From positions 1,364,747-1,428,746 of the forward strand of contig SJOL01007411.1 of NCBI GenBank assembly GCA_004794785.1: a stretch of 64,000 nt of DNA, written 5' to 3'. The DNA comes from Opisthorchis felineus (taxonomy: Eukaryota > Platyhelminthes > Trematoda > Opisthorchiida > Opisthorchiidae). The notes beneath the pieces are model-generated. The model was not told the DNA's origin. It was given only the letters and a program-made list of their open reading frames with translations, and ran no database searches. Shown one piece after another: positions 34,970 through 47,783 of this stretch. The position numbers and the translations under genes are program-made. The first letter of the stretch is position 1. Every line of letters begins with the position of its first letter.

Positions 34970-36097
34970 GATTGCGCGAGGTTTGTTCAAGTCGATCATA
35001 TAATGGTCCTATGAACTTCAGTCGGTGTTTAGTGTGAGAAACGATTCAATAAATTATGGGACTTCCTATAATTGTGGATGATATTCATGGAAATTACTTC
35101 AGTGTAATAATGCGGTATCTGAGCACGTTGGTTCTCGTCGTTCTCCGTAACAAAAGGTATGTTAAACCGCAAAATAGAATTCGCAGAAAAAGGCATAAAC
35201 GGAAGTGATACATCAACTTCGTGACGGGGCTTTGAGAATCCAACTGCAGGTGAATGGTGTGTTGCATAAACAAACGGTAAACGTAGTGAGATTCACCAAC
35301 AGAAAACAAATACGTATGTAATCTTGGCGCCTCGAATCACTTGGGCTCCTGAGACTGGTTGTTACTACTCACAGTAATAATAGTGACCGTAATGCTGATA
35401 CGGCATTGCTCCCGGTTACACAAACTTCAAAAGCGGTGCATTTCAAAAAAAGAAAGCGGAACTACTTGGCCTTAATTTTTCGCCCTACGGATGATAGAAA
35501 GCACCCTGAGATCAGTGATTCCACAGTGCAAATGTTGGCGTCAACAATTCTTCCATGTCATGAAAATGAAGTTGTCAAGCGTTGATACAGGTTCAGAAGT
35601 CGGTCAAATTAAGGCGGATTATTTTGATTAGCGGACCAGTACATTTCATATGCATGTTCTCTTCGTCAAAAACCTAAAGTTATTAGTCTACATACTGCCG
35701 CAAGCAGCCTTTATCATCATTAGATCAGACTATTTTGAAAATATAGTCCTCTTTGAGGTTACAGTCCGAAGTAATTCCACCTGCGCTCGAATACGGTGTA
35801 AACCAAAAGTTAATGTTTCCATTTCCAGAGAGTGCCACCTTGAATTAAGCTTCCTTGTTTTGGTACACTGTGGTGATACATTGTATACATTTGGTAGCAG
35901 AAGAGTACACCGAAAGAAGTCTGTATTTTTGCTTTGTGTCCTGGAATGTTGGCCTTATTTAAAGGCTTTAGAAATCAGCCAGGCTCTGAAGGACGCCCGA
36001 TGTTGGGACTGAATAAAAACGTGGTCTGCTTGGAAGTGCCCTGCCTTGGAGACCACACGTAGTGAACTGTACTTTTATAGCATTTTTCTACATAGCT
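34970..36097. other. No gene seen; spacer
   Basis: A frame of 120 codons at 35650-36012 has no motif. Nothing else was recognised before the minisatellite. Confidence 0.4.
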
Positions 36098-36258
36098 GAT
36101 GTAGGCGCGATGTAGGCGCGATGTAGGCGCGATGTAGGCGCGATGTAGGCGCGATGTAGGCGCGATGTAGGCGCGATGTAGGCGCGATGTAGGCGCGATG
36201 TAGGCGCGATGTAGGCGCGATGTAGGCGCGATGTAGGCGCGATGTAGGCGCGATGTAG
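36098..36258. repeat. 11-bp minisatellite, 14.6 identical units
   Basis: GATGTAGGCGC is repeated 14 times without a single change, plus a 7-bp partial unit (GATGTAG). Because 11 is not a multiple of 3, three units form an 11-codon period. On the minus strand two overlapping frames cross the whole array, encoding the repeat APTSRLHRAYI in different phases. There is no other sign that it is translated. Perfect identity points to recent expansion. Confidence 0.97.
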
Positions 36259-39200
36259 TCTGAGAGGAGCTAAAGTAAGGAGTTGTTCTAGACATTTGCA
36301 AGCAATAAACCTGGATGCCTTCACCGTGGATAATGACTGACCGAGGAAAAATCAAGCCTGAGTGTCATCAGTTGTTTAGTGGTTAAATTTGTCGATACTT
36401 GCATTTGTCCCCTTTTGAGTGACACAAAGCAATCAGGTTAAGAAAACAACTGAAAAACGAATAAAGTTTCAGTGTACATCTTCGCTTTTGGGATGTGATT
36501 TCTATGACAGACTGTTCCTGTGTGACCTAATCCCCGGTCAACTTCCATAAGACTTAACCCATGGTAGGGCATACAAGCTAGTCAGAGGGTAATCTGAAAA
36601 GCTGAACTCTGTGATGCTCATTGAATCCTTCAGACAGGGTTTTATTTACTTTGCTCTCAACTTTCAGGAAATCCCTAATTTTTGGATCTAAATGTATAGC
36701 AGTGATTAGGAATCAGGGTAAGTCTAGTAGGGTCCACCTCATGGAACACATATGTGAAGCGAGTGGAACAGTTTAGGAAGATGGTTCATTTTTATATTCG
36801 TTCCACAGTGTCCTCCATCGAGGAAGAGCATTCTATCAAGGTATTCTGTGGAGAGGGGAGCACTGTAATATGTGACGGTTTAAGACGAAAGAACTCAATT
36901 CTGGTAGACCAAGATGAAATTCGGTTTGGTGGCACTTGATATTTGGACGGAATAAGGTACAAAAAACTGTCTTAGAGGATGCATGATCTCAGAACACAAA
37001 AGCGGCAGATGTTTTTCACATTCCTCACATCATCCGTCTACAGCACAGCCTTTCATTACTTTGTGATACTTTTAGCGCACTTTTCCTACCACAAAATGAG
37101 TTGTGCTTTTTGCTGTTATTAAATCTTAACCAGACACTATAAAAATTACTTCCAGAGAACAGGTAACGACAAGAAGCGTGCAGACAATTTACTGATGCGT
37201 CGTTATGCCAATTCTACTTGTTCATGCTAACTCAATATTCTAACGTACACTTCGCATACACTGTGCCATTTGTCACTGAAAGACAGAACTTTTCACTAAA
37301 CAGGTACAAATGACATAGAACTTGCTCCATATTTCTTGATTCCCTCTCGAGGAATCACTCCTTGCACACAATCCCGATGTTTCTTGTAGGCAGAGTACGA
37401 TGTTCGGAAACCAAAAGGAAGTCCATGGAACCAGGACAGCAATACTGTGTATTGGAATGGTTGGGATTCGTGGACCGCCTGATAAAAATCATAGTATGTT
37501 TCACAATTTCACAGTCAATTTAATGCTCATGCCCTCTACTGAAAACCATGTTCTTCGTTGTTAGCACGCCCATCATTGGGTTCCCTTAATGAACGTTTCC
37601 TGGTTGGCCACTATTAAGTGGTTTGTGTGCACCTCATTTCACACTAATGGGTGTTGACAATGCCAGTTCTTCGGATATAGCTTTAATCTGTACTACTGGA
37701 TAAATTTAAGTAGGTGTTCAATATCAGAGTTCCGATTACCACTACCATACATTTACCTGTGCCAACGCCTTATACCCCGACTCTTCTGGTTAAAGCGTCC
37801 TGTCAAATGACATTTCAGTTGCTTCGCAGCCACACACGGCTTTTCTACTGATGTTTTTGGAAGAATGATCTGCTTGGGTTTGCCTTGGGTGTTGTTCACT
37901 AGCGGACACACTAGTAATTAAGCTTGGGAATAAAAATTAACCTCATTTGTTGTTCTCTGAAATAAAGAGATTAAGTGGGTGGGAGTTTTCTGTGTTGATT
38001 TGGCCATATGACTATAAGTAGCACGTGTTTTGCTCTATGTGAGGTCGACGTTCTCCTGCACGGCATATTCTTGCGGCATCTCACTATAAAAGCGTGCCAT
38101 AAGGTGTAATGTTTCAACATGAGACAACCATTTTAGGGTTCCATACGTAGGCTTTGTAATTATTCTCATGTAATGTTTCTCATCTAGCTTCACTTTCCAG
38201 AAGAACAATTACTTATTCCCACTGCTATCACATTACGGATCTGGAATCCGGCATCCCGCAGAACCCACTAGATGCCCACCTTACTTAAGCATCTGCCAAA
38301 AAGCACATATACATGCATCTAAACCAGTTAAATGCACATGAGTCAAAGCCATTATAGCTGAGTTTGGTGGAGTGATGCCTTAATGGTTACGTCAGGCATT
38401 CATTTCTGTGCACGTCTGAGTTGTTGCTCAGGTTGGGTCGAGAGGAACTTTCCACCACTTTCCACCTTTCATTTTACACTCCTTCCGTTGAGTGCGCTTG
38501 CTGGTGAAAGTGTATAATGGGTTATAAAGGATGTGGAGTATTCCACATTTAGGTGCTTACTACTCCTAAATTTAAACGGATACAGAGAAAGTTAATGGAT
38601 TATGGAATTTTGAATTACTGTGAGCATTATATTTGCCGTCAGCGCAAACCGTATGAAGTTTGCTTTGATCGTCCTAGCTACTGTGTTTTTCCAGTGAACT
38701 TTGTTAACGATCGCATCGGTCGGATTCATGGGTGAATTGGGACTTGAAGGAATTTCAACTCCTGAAGTGCGCCTCTGACCCTTAGTTAGCACATATTTAC
38801 TTGTGGTTAATTGCTGTGAATAGTGTTCTTATTATTTGTCCTAACAAAACGTCCACGGGGAAGTGATCTGTTGCTATATACCGAAAAGAATGCACCTATC
38901 GTAACGAAATAAGAACCACTGCGCTAAGAAGAAGAGAAGCCCGAAAAAATCTCCTGCAGCTCTCCGCTCGGGCTTCGCTTGGTGAGTGAAACATATTGTT
39001 GCAACGGTGGGACAACCTGTTTGGTCCCTAAAACCTCGTGAATATAAGAGAGGAAGATAACCAAAAATCCATTTTTACAACCACTTCGCTAGTCCAAGCA
39101 AACTGTTCAGTCCTCCAAGCCGCTACTGAATTAGATAACATGCTGGTTATTCCGTTTTGTATGGTGAAAATAGACCTTATTGAACTTTCATCACTACCAA

Positions 39201-39852
39201 AACATCATATTCTGCCGCTTGTAGCGTAATTTCTACGATGCTGTGATCTGACTCACTACGGGATGTTGGCAGTGTGCGACAATCAGTCGATAAATTTAAA
39301 ACTGCTGAGAATTCATGTACAAGGATGGCCACTAAGTCCATTAAGGAGTGTTTTCATTTGACGTTCATCTAACAGCGAAGGTCCAGGCAATTCAGTGAAG
39401 ACGGTAATGATTGTAAAAGTATTCCTGTTGGTTGGCTAGCTAGAGGCAACCACACAAAACTGGCGCATATTGGTGCAAGAACATTTCTGTATCGGAATTG
39501 GACAAATGAGGCCAAAGAAAACTCGTGCACTTGCATCCAACTTGAATAAGCTTGAGGGCTGACCTTGATGAATCCGAACATCATGGCCAATGGAAACAAA
39601 AGTGCTCATCTGTAACTGCTGCATCACTTTGAGTAAGATGACTGAGATAGGTTCTGTGGCTGAAAGAACATAACATTGCACGAGCTGACGGACCAGCGGC
39701 TCGAGCTTGATATAGATTTGCTATTATTTTTGCGCCGACGTACTCCCAAAAGGAGGATATCCCCACCTTTTCAAAGGGCACAGTATCACCAGGAGTTTTT
39801 TCCCACACGATATCGAGGAGGGTTTTATTGACGCAGGCCTCCATTGACTATA
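36259..39852. other. No gene seen; AT-rich spacer
   Basis: Only short frames up to about 66 codons. No domain, repeat family or RNA gene is recognised. Confidence 0.4.
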
Positions 39853-40078
39853 CGACCAAGGACTGGTGCGCAGTTTGTGTCTTTATCATTGTCTTCTAGG
39901 CTTTTGATTCAGAGAGGACTACCCAAAAACCGGGCCTTATGAATTCTGAAAAACGACCAAGGACTGGTGCGCAGTTTGTGTCTTTATCATTGTCTTCTAG
40001 GCTTTTGATTCAGAGAGGACTACCCAAAAACCGGGCCTTATGAATTCTGAAAAACCGCGCCTTATGAATTCTGAAAAA
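39853..40078. repeat. Exact 101-bp tandem duplication plus 24-bp partial third copy
   Basis: Unit 1 is 39853-39953 and unit 2 is 39954-40054; I see no difference between them. The last 24 bases of the unit (CCGGGCCTTATGAATTCTGA and the A run) recur once more at 40055-40078 with one change (CCGCGCC). The duplication lies in noncoding sequence. Confidence 0.95.
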
Positions 40079-43000
40079 TCGCGAATATCGCTGAGTTATT
40101 TATAATTTCCTCAAAAGTGTGCAGACGCCAGTTTCACCATCGTAAAATGATATCTCCGTTGAATTCATTTTGATTAAAATGCAAAAGTGGGGAGAGGGGC
40201 AAGGAGCTATCAAAACTGGCGGTAGCTACGAGATTTGGCAGCTGAAGAACATGTGGAATCGAATGAGACCTGTTCAGTCAGTGCTTTCATGCACCTTTTG
40301 TGGGGTATTTTGTTGCACTTTATGTTTGTACCGCACAAAGAATGTACCTGAATCAAAAGTTCGTGCTCAGTACGTTCACTGCCACTCAGGGTTGCACGTA
40401 GTTGAAAGCATCTTCGGACACATTCAGCAGCAGCATCTAGCTTAGGAAATGGTGATTGACCACAATGAGGGAAAAATAACTCCGGTGGCGAATCCAACAA
40501 GTCAAACTAAACTCCTTAATCTTTTGGGAAGCTCAGCCCTCAAAACTGTGCAGCTGGATGAAGGAATTCCGAGTTGTCAGTGGTATACCAGTTAGAATCC
40601 TGGACTTTATATCATGATAATGTGACTCATTACGCTCTTGCACAAAGCAAAATGCAACAACTCTTAATCAAGGCTCTGAAGAAACAGAACTAATACTGGT
40701 AACTACCATCGACGAAAAACAAAATGGAAGGAAGTGAAGGTTTCTAAAGAATCAAATGAATGAAACACGACCAGCTGCTTCATACTGCCTTGAGTGAAAA
40801 GTCTGAAAGCAGGTTTTACAATAAGTGCCTATAACTCAGTAGGTTTTCTGAACCCAAAAACTGATGTACCTGGAAGAACTAAAGAGATCATGTGACCCCT
40901 AGAATTGGGCATCCCGAAATTCCGTGAAGGCGGAAAAAGTGGGTTTTTATGTCACCTGCACCCCGATGCGTAAATTGGTCCTGTAGTAGACGGAAGAGTG
41001 TGATACCTATCGAGATTCAGTAATTCATAGAAGACTGCAAGTGAGAGCTGTATTGGAGGAGCTCCGCTTTCGCAAGCTGATGAGGGAAACAAGTGGGTAA
41101 GTCAGAAGGAAGTTGACTTCCATCTTCATTCCTCCGTGAGGCTAAGGTACAATTCGATATTATTGCTTTAGGGCAGCTTTAGAATCACCCTCGATAGAAC
41201 AGACTCAATAAGATCGTAAAATTTTAGGCTAGATGTGTGAGGTGTGGGTAATGTTTAGTTAAAATTTCAGACTGAGGTATTCTTGTAGTGATACGAAACA
41301 CGAGAAGCCACTGAGGGGAGGATCGTCAAGTATTGCAGGTACAACCTCAGCCCACCTATGTTTGGGGCTAATCGGAGTGAAAGTCGCAGCAGCTTCAGAA
41401 CTCTGTTGTCCCCGGGCAGAAAAATTCCAGAAAATCTGTCTACATATGGTGCGTATATGAACTACATCGACCTTGAGTCATCGTTAGTCGGTCGGATCTA
41501 TCTTTCGACGAGGATATTCTGATGGATTTTATTAATGAACAGTCACAAAAAGCGCTTTAACTCAGATTGGGTCAGCATGCCCATTTAAGCAGTAGGAAGG
41601 AGTCTAACTAAGTCGGGAAAGTCCAAGGTAACGTTTGCCCTCCTGGGTAGACTGATGACCTCAACCGAAAAGTGACGAGCAGAGGGCAAATAGTGGACAT
41701 CGTCGGTTACCATTCTTCTTATTCGGAAAGGCGTGAAGAAATAAGTGTCGAGATGTTAAAAGTCATTTTACTCTCACTGTTCGTACATGCATAACACAGT
41801 TATAGCTTTGAAGAAAATAACAATGAATAAAACACGGTAAGATATTCAAAGAAGTGAAGAGTAGTCGGAGAGTAGTGACCAGGTAGAAACATGCTTTGAG
41901 TCGCTACATTTTACGCACACAACCTACTGCCTTAACTAGATCAGCATTGTTTTAGAAGGGTTTGGTAAACAATCGATAGTTCTTAACTGAGCACCGCTTT
42001 GCTTTTGACACAAAAGCCTCATTAGGCTAAGTGAGCAGGTCACCAAGATGACCAGGTTTTAAGGCAGACAGAGAACCAGTCAGTAAGAGATCTTCAGATT
42101 AGCGCACTAGATCAGTGTTGAATGTCAATCGACGGTTCTTGTTGGGGGGAGGAAAGGTGGGTGAGGTGAAGTGCAATTCAGATGATGACTCCTCCTTCTG
42201 ATAACCGCACACCAACACGTGTCAGCTCGACTGATCCAAGCCCTTCTGAAACGATGACTTCTCAATCGGTTGCGAACTTTTTCCAATTGATTAGATTAGC
42301 ATTGCTTCGCTGAATCCCAACATGAGGGGTTTCGCTGCCTAACTGAAAACGGAATCGCTTGGTACTGGATTCCGAGATGTAGGCTAATAACTCTCTCATC
42401 GGGCGTACCAGGTGTTTTAGTTCTTCAGGCTTGCGGATACTTCTTGTCGCGCTTAAAATCCATTGCTGCATGACTTAAAGGGTGAATTTTCTCGCCATTA
42501 GGAGTGTTTTACAATGGAGGGTTAGTGTGCTATCCAGGCGTCTTTTGAAAATGTCCAGAGATGCTGAGTTATTGCTTAACTTGTTCTCGTAATACTGATA
42601 AACTAGTATAGATCTTATGAAGAAGATCAAAAATAAACTGAAAGCTTCTGCTGTAGTGAAAATGAAGATATCATCAATACAGCCATTGTGAATTTAGATG
42701 ACTGCAATATTATCACACACTCACATTCTATCATAGCTAACAGTATGCCGGCAAATGCAGGGAATAGATGAATGACCATGGCAACAACTTAAACTTGAAA
42801 ATAGGTAGCGTTTTCAAGATCAGAACGATTATTCTGTTTACGGACTTAAATAAGATCTTTTAGTAGAGCAGGTGGGATACCCATTGAAATGTTTTGGCTA
42901 ACTACAGATTCACATTAAATATAAACAGTTTGGCACAGCAATACGTCGGTGAAAAATGATTCAAAATTAATGGCATACGTCTGATTGGAACCCACCGATA

Positions 43001-45645
43001 TTCCACCAACAATCCAAAAACTTCCAAAGAACCCTTCAAAAGTATGACGTTGAAACGTGTCTGCATAGGATGTAAAATAATGACAAGCAAATGCGGTGAG
43101 TTGTGATAGGTAAAATTCTGCTAGTTTAATGAGTTTAATTGACACATTGAGTGCGCGGATCTTTGGTGAACTTCAGAGTTGAAGCATTTGGTTTCCAAGT
43201 TGTTTAATCCTGGCATAATCAGATTCGATAGTAGACCCGTGGATGTTTCCGGTTATTTGTTCTCAACCTGGAGTGGTATTCAGGTGATGGTTTCATTCGG
43301 CTGATAGGATGGATCTCATTTTGATAAATAGTCAGCTGAACTCATTACTACTGTAGCAGATCATCCGTCTGACTGGAGAAATCTGACGTCCTTCATTTCA
43401 TGAGGTGTATAATTGCTTGGTAACGCTGAGATGCCACACAGAAATTTTGGTGCGGCACGGCAGAGGTCTTATATGTCCGTAAGTATCGATCAAAACCACG
43501 CCGCTTTATCTGGATAAGTGGACGCTAGTTCTTTGACTTGGTCATAAAGGACTTAACCTGGACATGCGTCTCTGATTTGTCAGTTTGTTTGGAAAGTATC
43601 AGGAGTTTTAAACCAAGCGACAAGACTTCCACCTAAGCTTTGGTAAACTGAACACCGGAACATGTTTTGAGCACCTGCAGTGAGTGTTGTGAGCATAGTT
43701 GGATGCTTTGGAGATCCTTCTAGATCGGTCAACAATTTCCCTCGGTTTTCATAAACATGTCCCCAGAAAAGTCCTCGAGATTTAACAGAGAAATGAGCGA
43801 CAGTCCTTTTGATGTCAGCATGAAAAGTTATGATGTCCTGATAAGTTTCTTCCTTCTTTCAAGAGGTTCTTCGACATCACTGCAATGGCGCCAACCTAAT
43901 CATCCACTCTAACAACAGAATGCAGAACGTGGCACCCTAGCCGACACATACCAAGTTGGTGCTCAGAGTCAGATGATGGTGGAATGCCATCTACCACCAT
44001 ATTTCTGAAACAACAAAGTGACGTCCTGATGACGTGTCATCGATTGTCGTGGTACAACATCTGAGCTCAATTATTTTGGCAAAGCTGGTCGTGGTCCCAT
44101 GGCAGATCGCGTTAACTGCCCACACATGAGATATCCAGGTAGCAAAGTCGAGTGACCTGTTCTGTAGCAGCCGACAACACCGGTCCGAGTCACCCTCGTT
44201 AAGGAATATCACTATTACCACAACCCTTCGATTTTTCACTTTTGTGACTCATGAGGAGTTCTTGACGGGCTCCGTAGGATTTTAATAAAAAATGCTATCT
44301 TGGTTTATGTGCACTGCAACAGTGCTTTTAAGTGTTTGTTCCAGTTGCACTCCGACGACTTACACGGTTTCTACATGCACGCGATGCGAGTTTTGTCGAC
44401 ATAAATCAGTGATACCTAAAGCGCCAACCAGCGACAATGTATAACTATACGGTCGTGAATGAGGTTTTTATTGTGCCAAGTTGGACTCCTATGGGTATTG
44501 GTTGTGGTAGTTACCTGAGCGACAGCAATGGCTCTCCACCACCAGACGTCCTACGGAGTATAGACAGGCACACACACCACAAATCAGTCCGTATGGTGCC
44601 ACTTCACCTGAACTAACTGACCAAAGTTGTATCCGCGATCAACCATCGAGCTTAGGTAAGTGCGAACGTTTACTCGACTGGTGTGACAAAGAGATTATCA
44701 AAAAAAGGTTGCAGAGAGATAGCAGCAGTCGTTCGCTTAGCTACTTGTTGTGTTGGTATGCATCATTCAATGTGATAGACTAAGCAGTCACAAGGCAGCT
44801 CAGAAGCAATCTGAGTATAAGCGCGAACAAGAGAGATACAACACACGACAGTCGATAAGTTCGAAACAAGTAACCGCTCAAAGCTTGTGTCCGAGTTGAC
44901 TACAGGTCACAAATGGTAGTCACGAGTCAAAATAAACGTCAGTAACCCTATGTACTTAACGCTTTGTTGCTGTACTTAAAAAGAGACCAATCGGTGTCTG
45001 AACTCTCAGCGCACAGTATAGTCAAACGAAGTGTAGGGCTACAAGAACAAAATGCGGCCAAGTTATTTTTCACATACCTATCGAACCCACCTGTTCGAAT
45101 AAAAGGCTGGTAACCCAGGGACTTGGACAGGTAAACCCAATAAGGCTTGTACGTCGCTTGTAAGCGACTGGTGAATGTAACTGGAAGTAGGAAAACAAAT
45201 GGAAAACCTACAACATAGTTTAGCTTATGCAAGAACGGTTGATGCATTTGACACATTTTGTCCTTGGTATGGGAGATATACTGAAGTTCGGCACTCATGC
45301 CATCATCATTCGAACTCTCGTTTTACTGAGTGGCACCATTTTAATCCATCCCGCGGGTATCAGTTATCCACTGCACACGCCTTCAGGTGACCAAATAATC
45401 TTTATCTGGCATGGGCCATTTGACCGGCAGGCTTTGTCCGTACCTTTCACAAATGAAAAGCATGGCTCTACATCATTTCGAGGACGTCTTGATATGAAAC
45501 AAAAGATGTCCCGATAAGATTTTTAAAATAAATCGGGATCAAAAGTCTCTCTCATGTCAAATTACGGTTACTCAGATGGGTCACAGTTTCAGTGGACCTG
45601 AGTTCCATTTGTGTCATCAAAGACCTGTGAGCAAATGTTATTTCG
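40079..45645. other. No gene seen; AT-rich spacer
   Basis: Frames are short and without motifs. I looked for retroelement, tRNA-like and MTAP exon signatures and found none. Confidence 0.4.
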
Positions 45646-45649
45646 CTTG

Positions 45650-45726
45650 TGCCCAGTCGGTAGCTGAAATGGCTATTAAGGCTCCCGATACACTAGTCTG
45701 GGCTTGAGCCCCCGGCTGACGGCGCC
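45650..45726 (+). other. tRNA-like sequence with pol III boxes
   Basis: TAGCTGAAATGG at 45661-45672 fits the box A consensus exactly. GGGCTTGAGCCCC near 45699 is box B with one or two changes, about 40 nt downstream. The flanks do not form an acceptor stem. It is best read as the head of a tRNA-derived SINE or a tRNA pseudogene. Confidence 0.45.
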
Positions 45727-46740
45727 TGCCCTAGTCATAACAGCAATAAAACCTTCAAGCCTGACGACGGCAACAAACCCAAGTACGACGGACTGTTTGG
45801 CCATTTTAGCATAAAGCTGTTTGAACGCTTCATTGTTGCCATGGCTTGGACAGGCCTCGGCAACTCAACCGCTAGGTCCGGCCCTTTGGCTACCGTTTCA
45901 GCAACAGCTCGGGCGCAAGCGAAATAGCGTTTAACCACGTACCACAAAATGACGATACAAAGCCGAAAGTGATGAAAAACTTCGCCTCCGAAGCACGTCA
46001 CTCCGTCAATGGCTGACACAAAGTACCAACACACTAGGTCAGAGAAAGCAGAGACAGCGACGTGCACCGAACGTGCGGGGCTATGATGTGAAGCGACAGT
46101 GCCTGACAAAGTCCTGGATAAGGACAAGTGGCGTGCGAACAGGCACTGGTGGTTAGTCAAACGAATGGAGTCTGTCAGACCACACGCAAAATGCGTGATG
46201 CGCTCCTCAGGTACGCTGACTGGTCTAATCTGTCTTCCTTAAAAGTTGATGGTAGGACCGCAAACGTGAATTAACTTGTAGCGGGTGGGCAAAGCGTCTC
46301 CGTTTAGGACGCTTTACTGATGGGACTTACGCCTATTTTACTGTAGCTTGGTTGATTTTAGAATTTGACAATTCAATGATACCATGTAGCACATCTAAAT
46401 GAGCACTTCTTAAGAGTGCGCAACCACCAGAAGTGGTGTGTATGTGCCATGGATGTATCTGGTTTAAACATCTGAGCCATATTTATGAACCAACCTTTAC
46501 GTGCCTTAAAACCCTTGCCGGCGTGAGTGGATTCTGCCGGTAATTCACGTTGGCAGCAGGACAGCCTCTTTTCCCGAACATACACTGAGCCCTTGAACCT
46601 AAACTTGTTTCCCTGTCTTCACTCAGTTGTCAAACGCTTGGAACCGACTGAGAAGTAATCAGTTCAGAAAAGCCTGAAAAACAATCGGTAGATTTTGGTT
46701 AGACTGAACACATTCCTCATAAGGTCGATAAAAACTCTTC
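45727..46740. other. No gene seen; spacer
   Basis: A 141-codon minus-strand frame at 45735-46160 shows no domain and is not supported. The right end borders a decayed hammerhead element. Confidence 0.4.
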
Positions 46741-46840
46741 AACAACCCACGACCGGTTTCACCCCTTTTGGGACTCAGAGTAGGCGCAGTGTTCTAATTC
46801 CCGGCCGCCTTAAGTTCCGCTTGGTACCAAATTAGACACA
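46680..46840 (-). mobile_element. Decayed hammerhead-bearing element (second copy)
   Basis: On the minus strand the core reads GCCTACTCTGAGTCCC, a short loop, GGGGTGAAACCGGTCGTGGG and TTGTTGAAGAG (46786-46738). Compared with the intact ribozyme at 60286-60328, the CUGAUGA core has lost two bases (CTGAG) and CGAAAC has become TGAAAC, so it should not cleave. Similarity extends outward: CTAATTTGG against CCAATTTGG upstream, and CTTATGAGG against CTTGTGAG downstream. No coding sequence accompanies it. Its ends are approximate. Confidence 0.75.
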
Positions 46841-47619
46841 ATTCGTGGAATACATTCCTTTGCACACTAATTCGGTTTGAACAGGAGATTCAATTGAACC
46901 ATGGATGAATTTCTCGTTAATCGTTATTATATTGAAACCTAGGGGTAGTAAGGAACGACGATGCTGGTTGTGGACAATCATGATTTCATGTCCTCAGTAG
47001 TGAAATATTTAACTGGACTTCTAGATAGTGAGTTTCACACAGAACTAAGTCTACCGGGGCATTGAATCCAGAAAATTTCATCACAACCAAATCTAAAAAG
47101 AACCAAGTTTGATGTAGATTATGCTGTAACATAACTCAAGCTTGTTAGTTCTCGCGCTCCCGCTTGTGAAATCGATGAACTGTTTGAATCTGGTCTTTCG
47201 AAAGTAGACGAACTGCCGCTTTGGATCAACACCTAAATAGAAATGACCAGCCTTATAATCGGCAAGTGCCCGATATCGGAACCAGCAGAGAGTAACTGTT
47301 TTCAAAAGGCCCACGCAAATGGTTTAATTTATTCCCATCTAGTTAGTTAGGCAGAATTCTTCATGTGGGTGTTTTTTTGGACTACACGCGTGCATCGTCG
47401 ATAGGGCTTACTTTAAAGAGATACATGTGTTGGGCCAAGTATTCACAAAAACACGACTTTTAAACAAGATGATGGTTATTTTTTCCCGATTTGGGCTAGC
47501 CAGAATGAACTTACAGTCAGAATGCCAGGACTGTCCAACTTAATATCATTATCAACTTACTACTTGTTACGAGTGAAAGTGAATAAACTTAACCATTTTT
47601 CCTTTCTTGGTTTTTTCAG
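46841..47619. other. No gene seen; spacer
   Basis: Short frames only, and no motif is recognised. Confidence 0.4.
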
Positions 47620-47783
47620 TCAGATGGCTGTTGATCTGTTCACCGAGCTTCGTAACTAACTTGCAAACTTTTCGTCACCAACCGAGGAGACATTGTCAAT
47701 GCGCCGTGATGTCTCCTTGTTTGGTGATGAAACGCTTGCAAGTTTGTTTACTAAGCTAGGTGAACAGATGAACAGCCATCTGA
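47620..47783. repeat. Near-perfect 74-bp foldback of Penelope 3'-end sequence
   Basis: The left arm 47620-47693 (TCAGATGGCTGTTGATCTGT onward) and right arm 47709-47783 are inverted copies with few mismatches around a 15-bp centre, TGTCAATGCGCCGTG. The right arm carries GATGTCTCC, TTTGGTGATGAAACGCTTGC and GGTGAACAG, the same terminal sequence seen at 61718-61780 after the Penelope RT. Transcribed from either strand it would form a long hairpin. Confidence 0.85.

Noticed and set aside
35975..36355. Protein with 11-residue repeats on the minus strand
   Set aside because: The open frames exist only because the 11-bp repeat lacks stops in those phases. There is no start context, domain or splice evidence.
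41078..41100. CTGATGAGGGAAAC as a third hammerhead core
   Set aside because: There is no room for stem II between the two core parts and no matching stem I.
45650..45726. Functional tRNA gene
   Set aside because: Pol III boxes are good but there is no acceptor stem or proper anticodon arm. The same holds for 12178-12255, 16586-16655 and 55790-55900.
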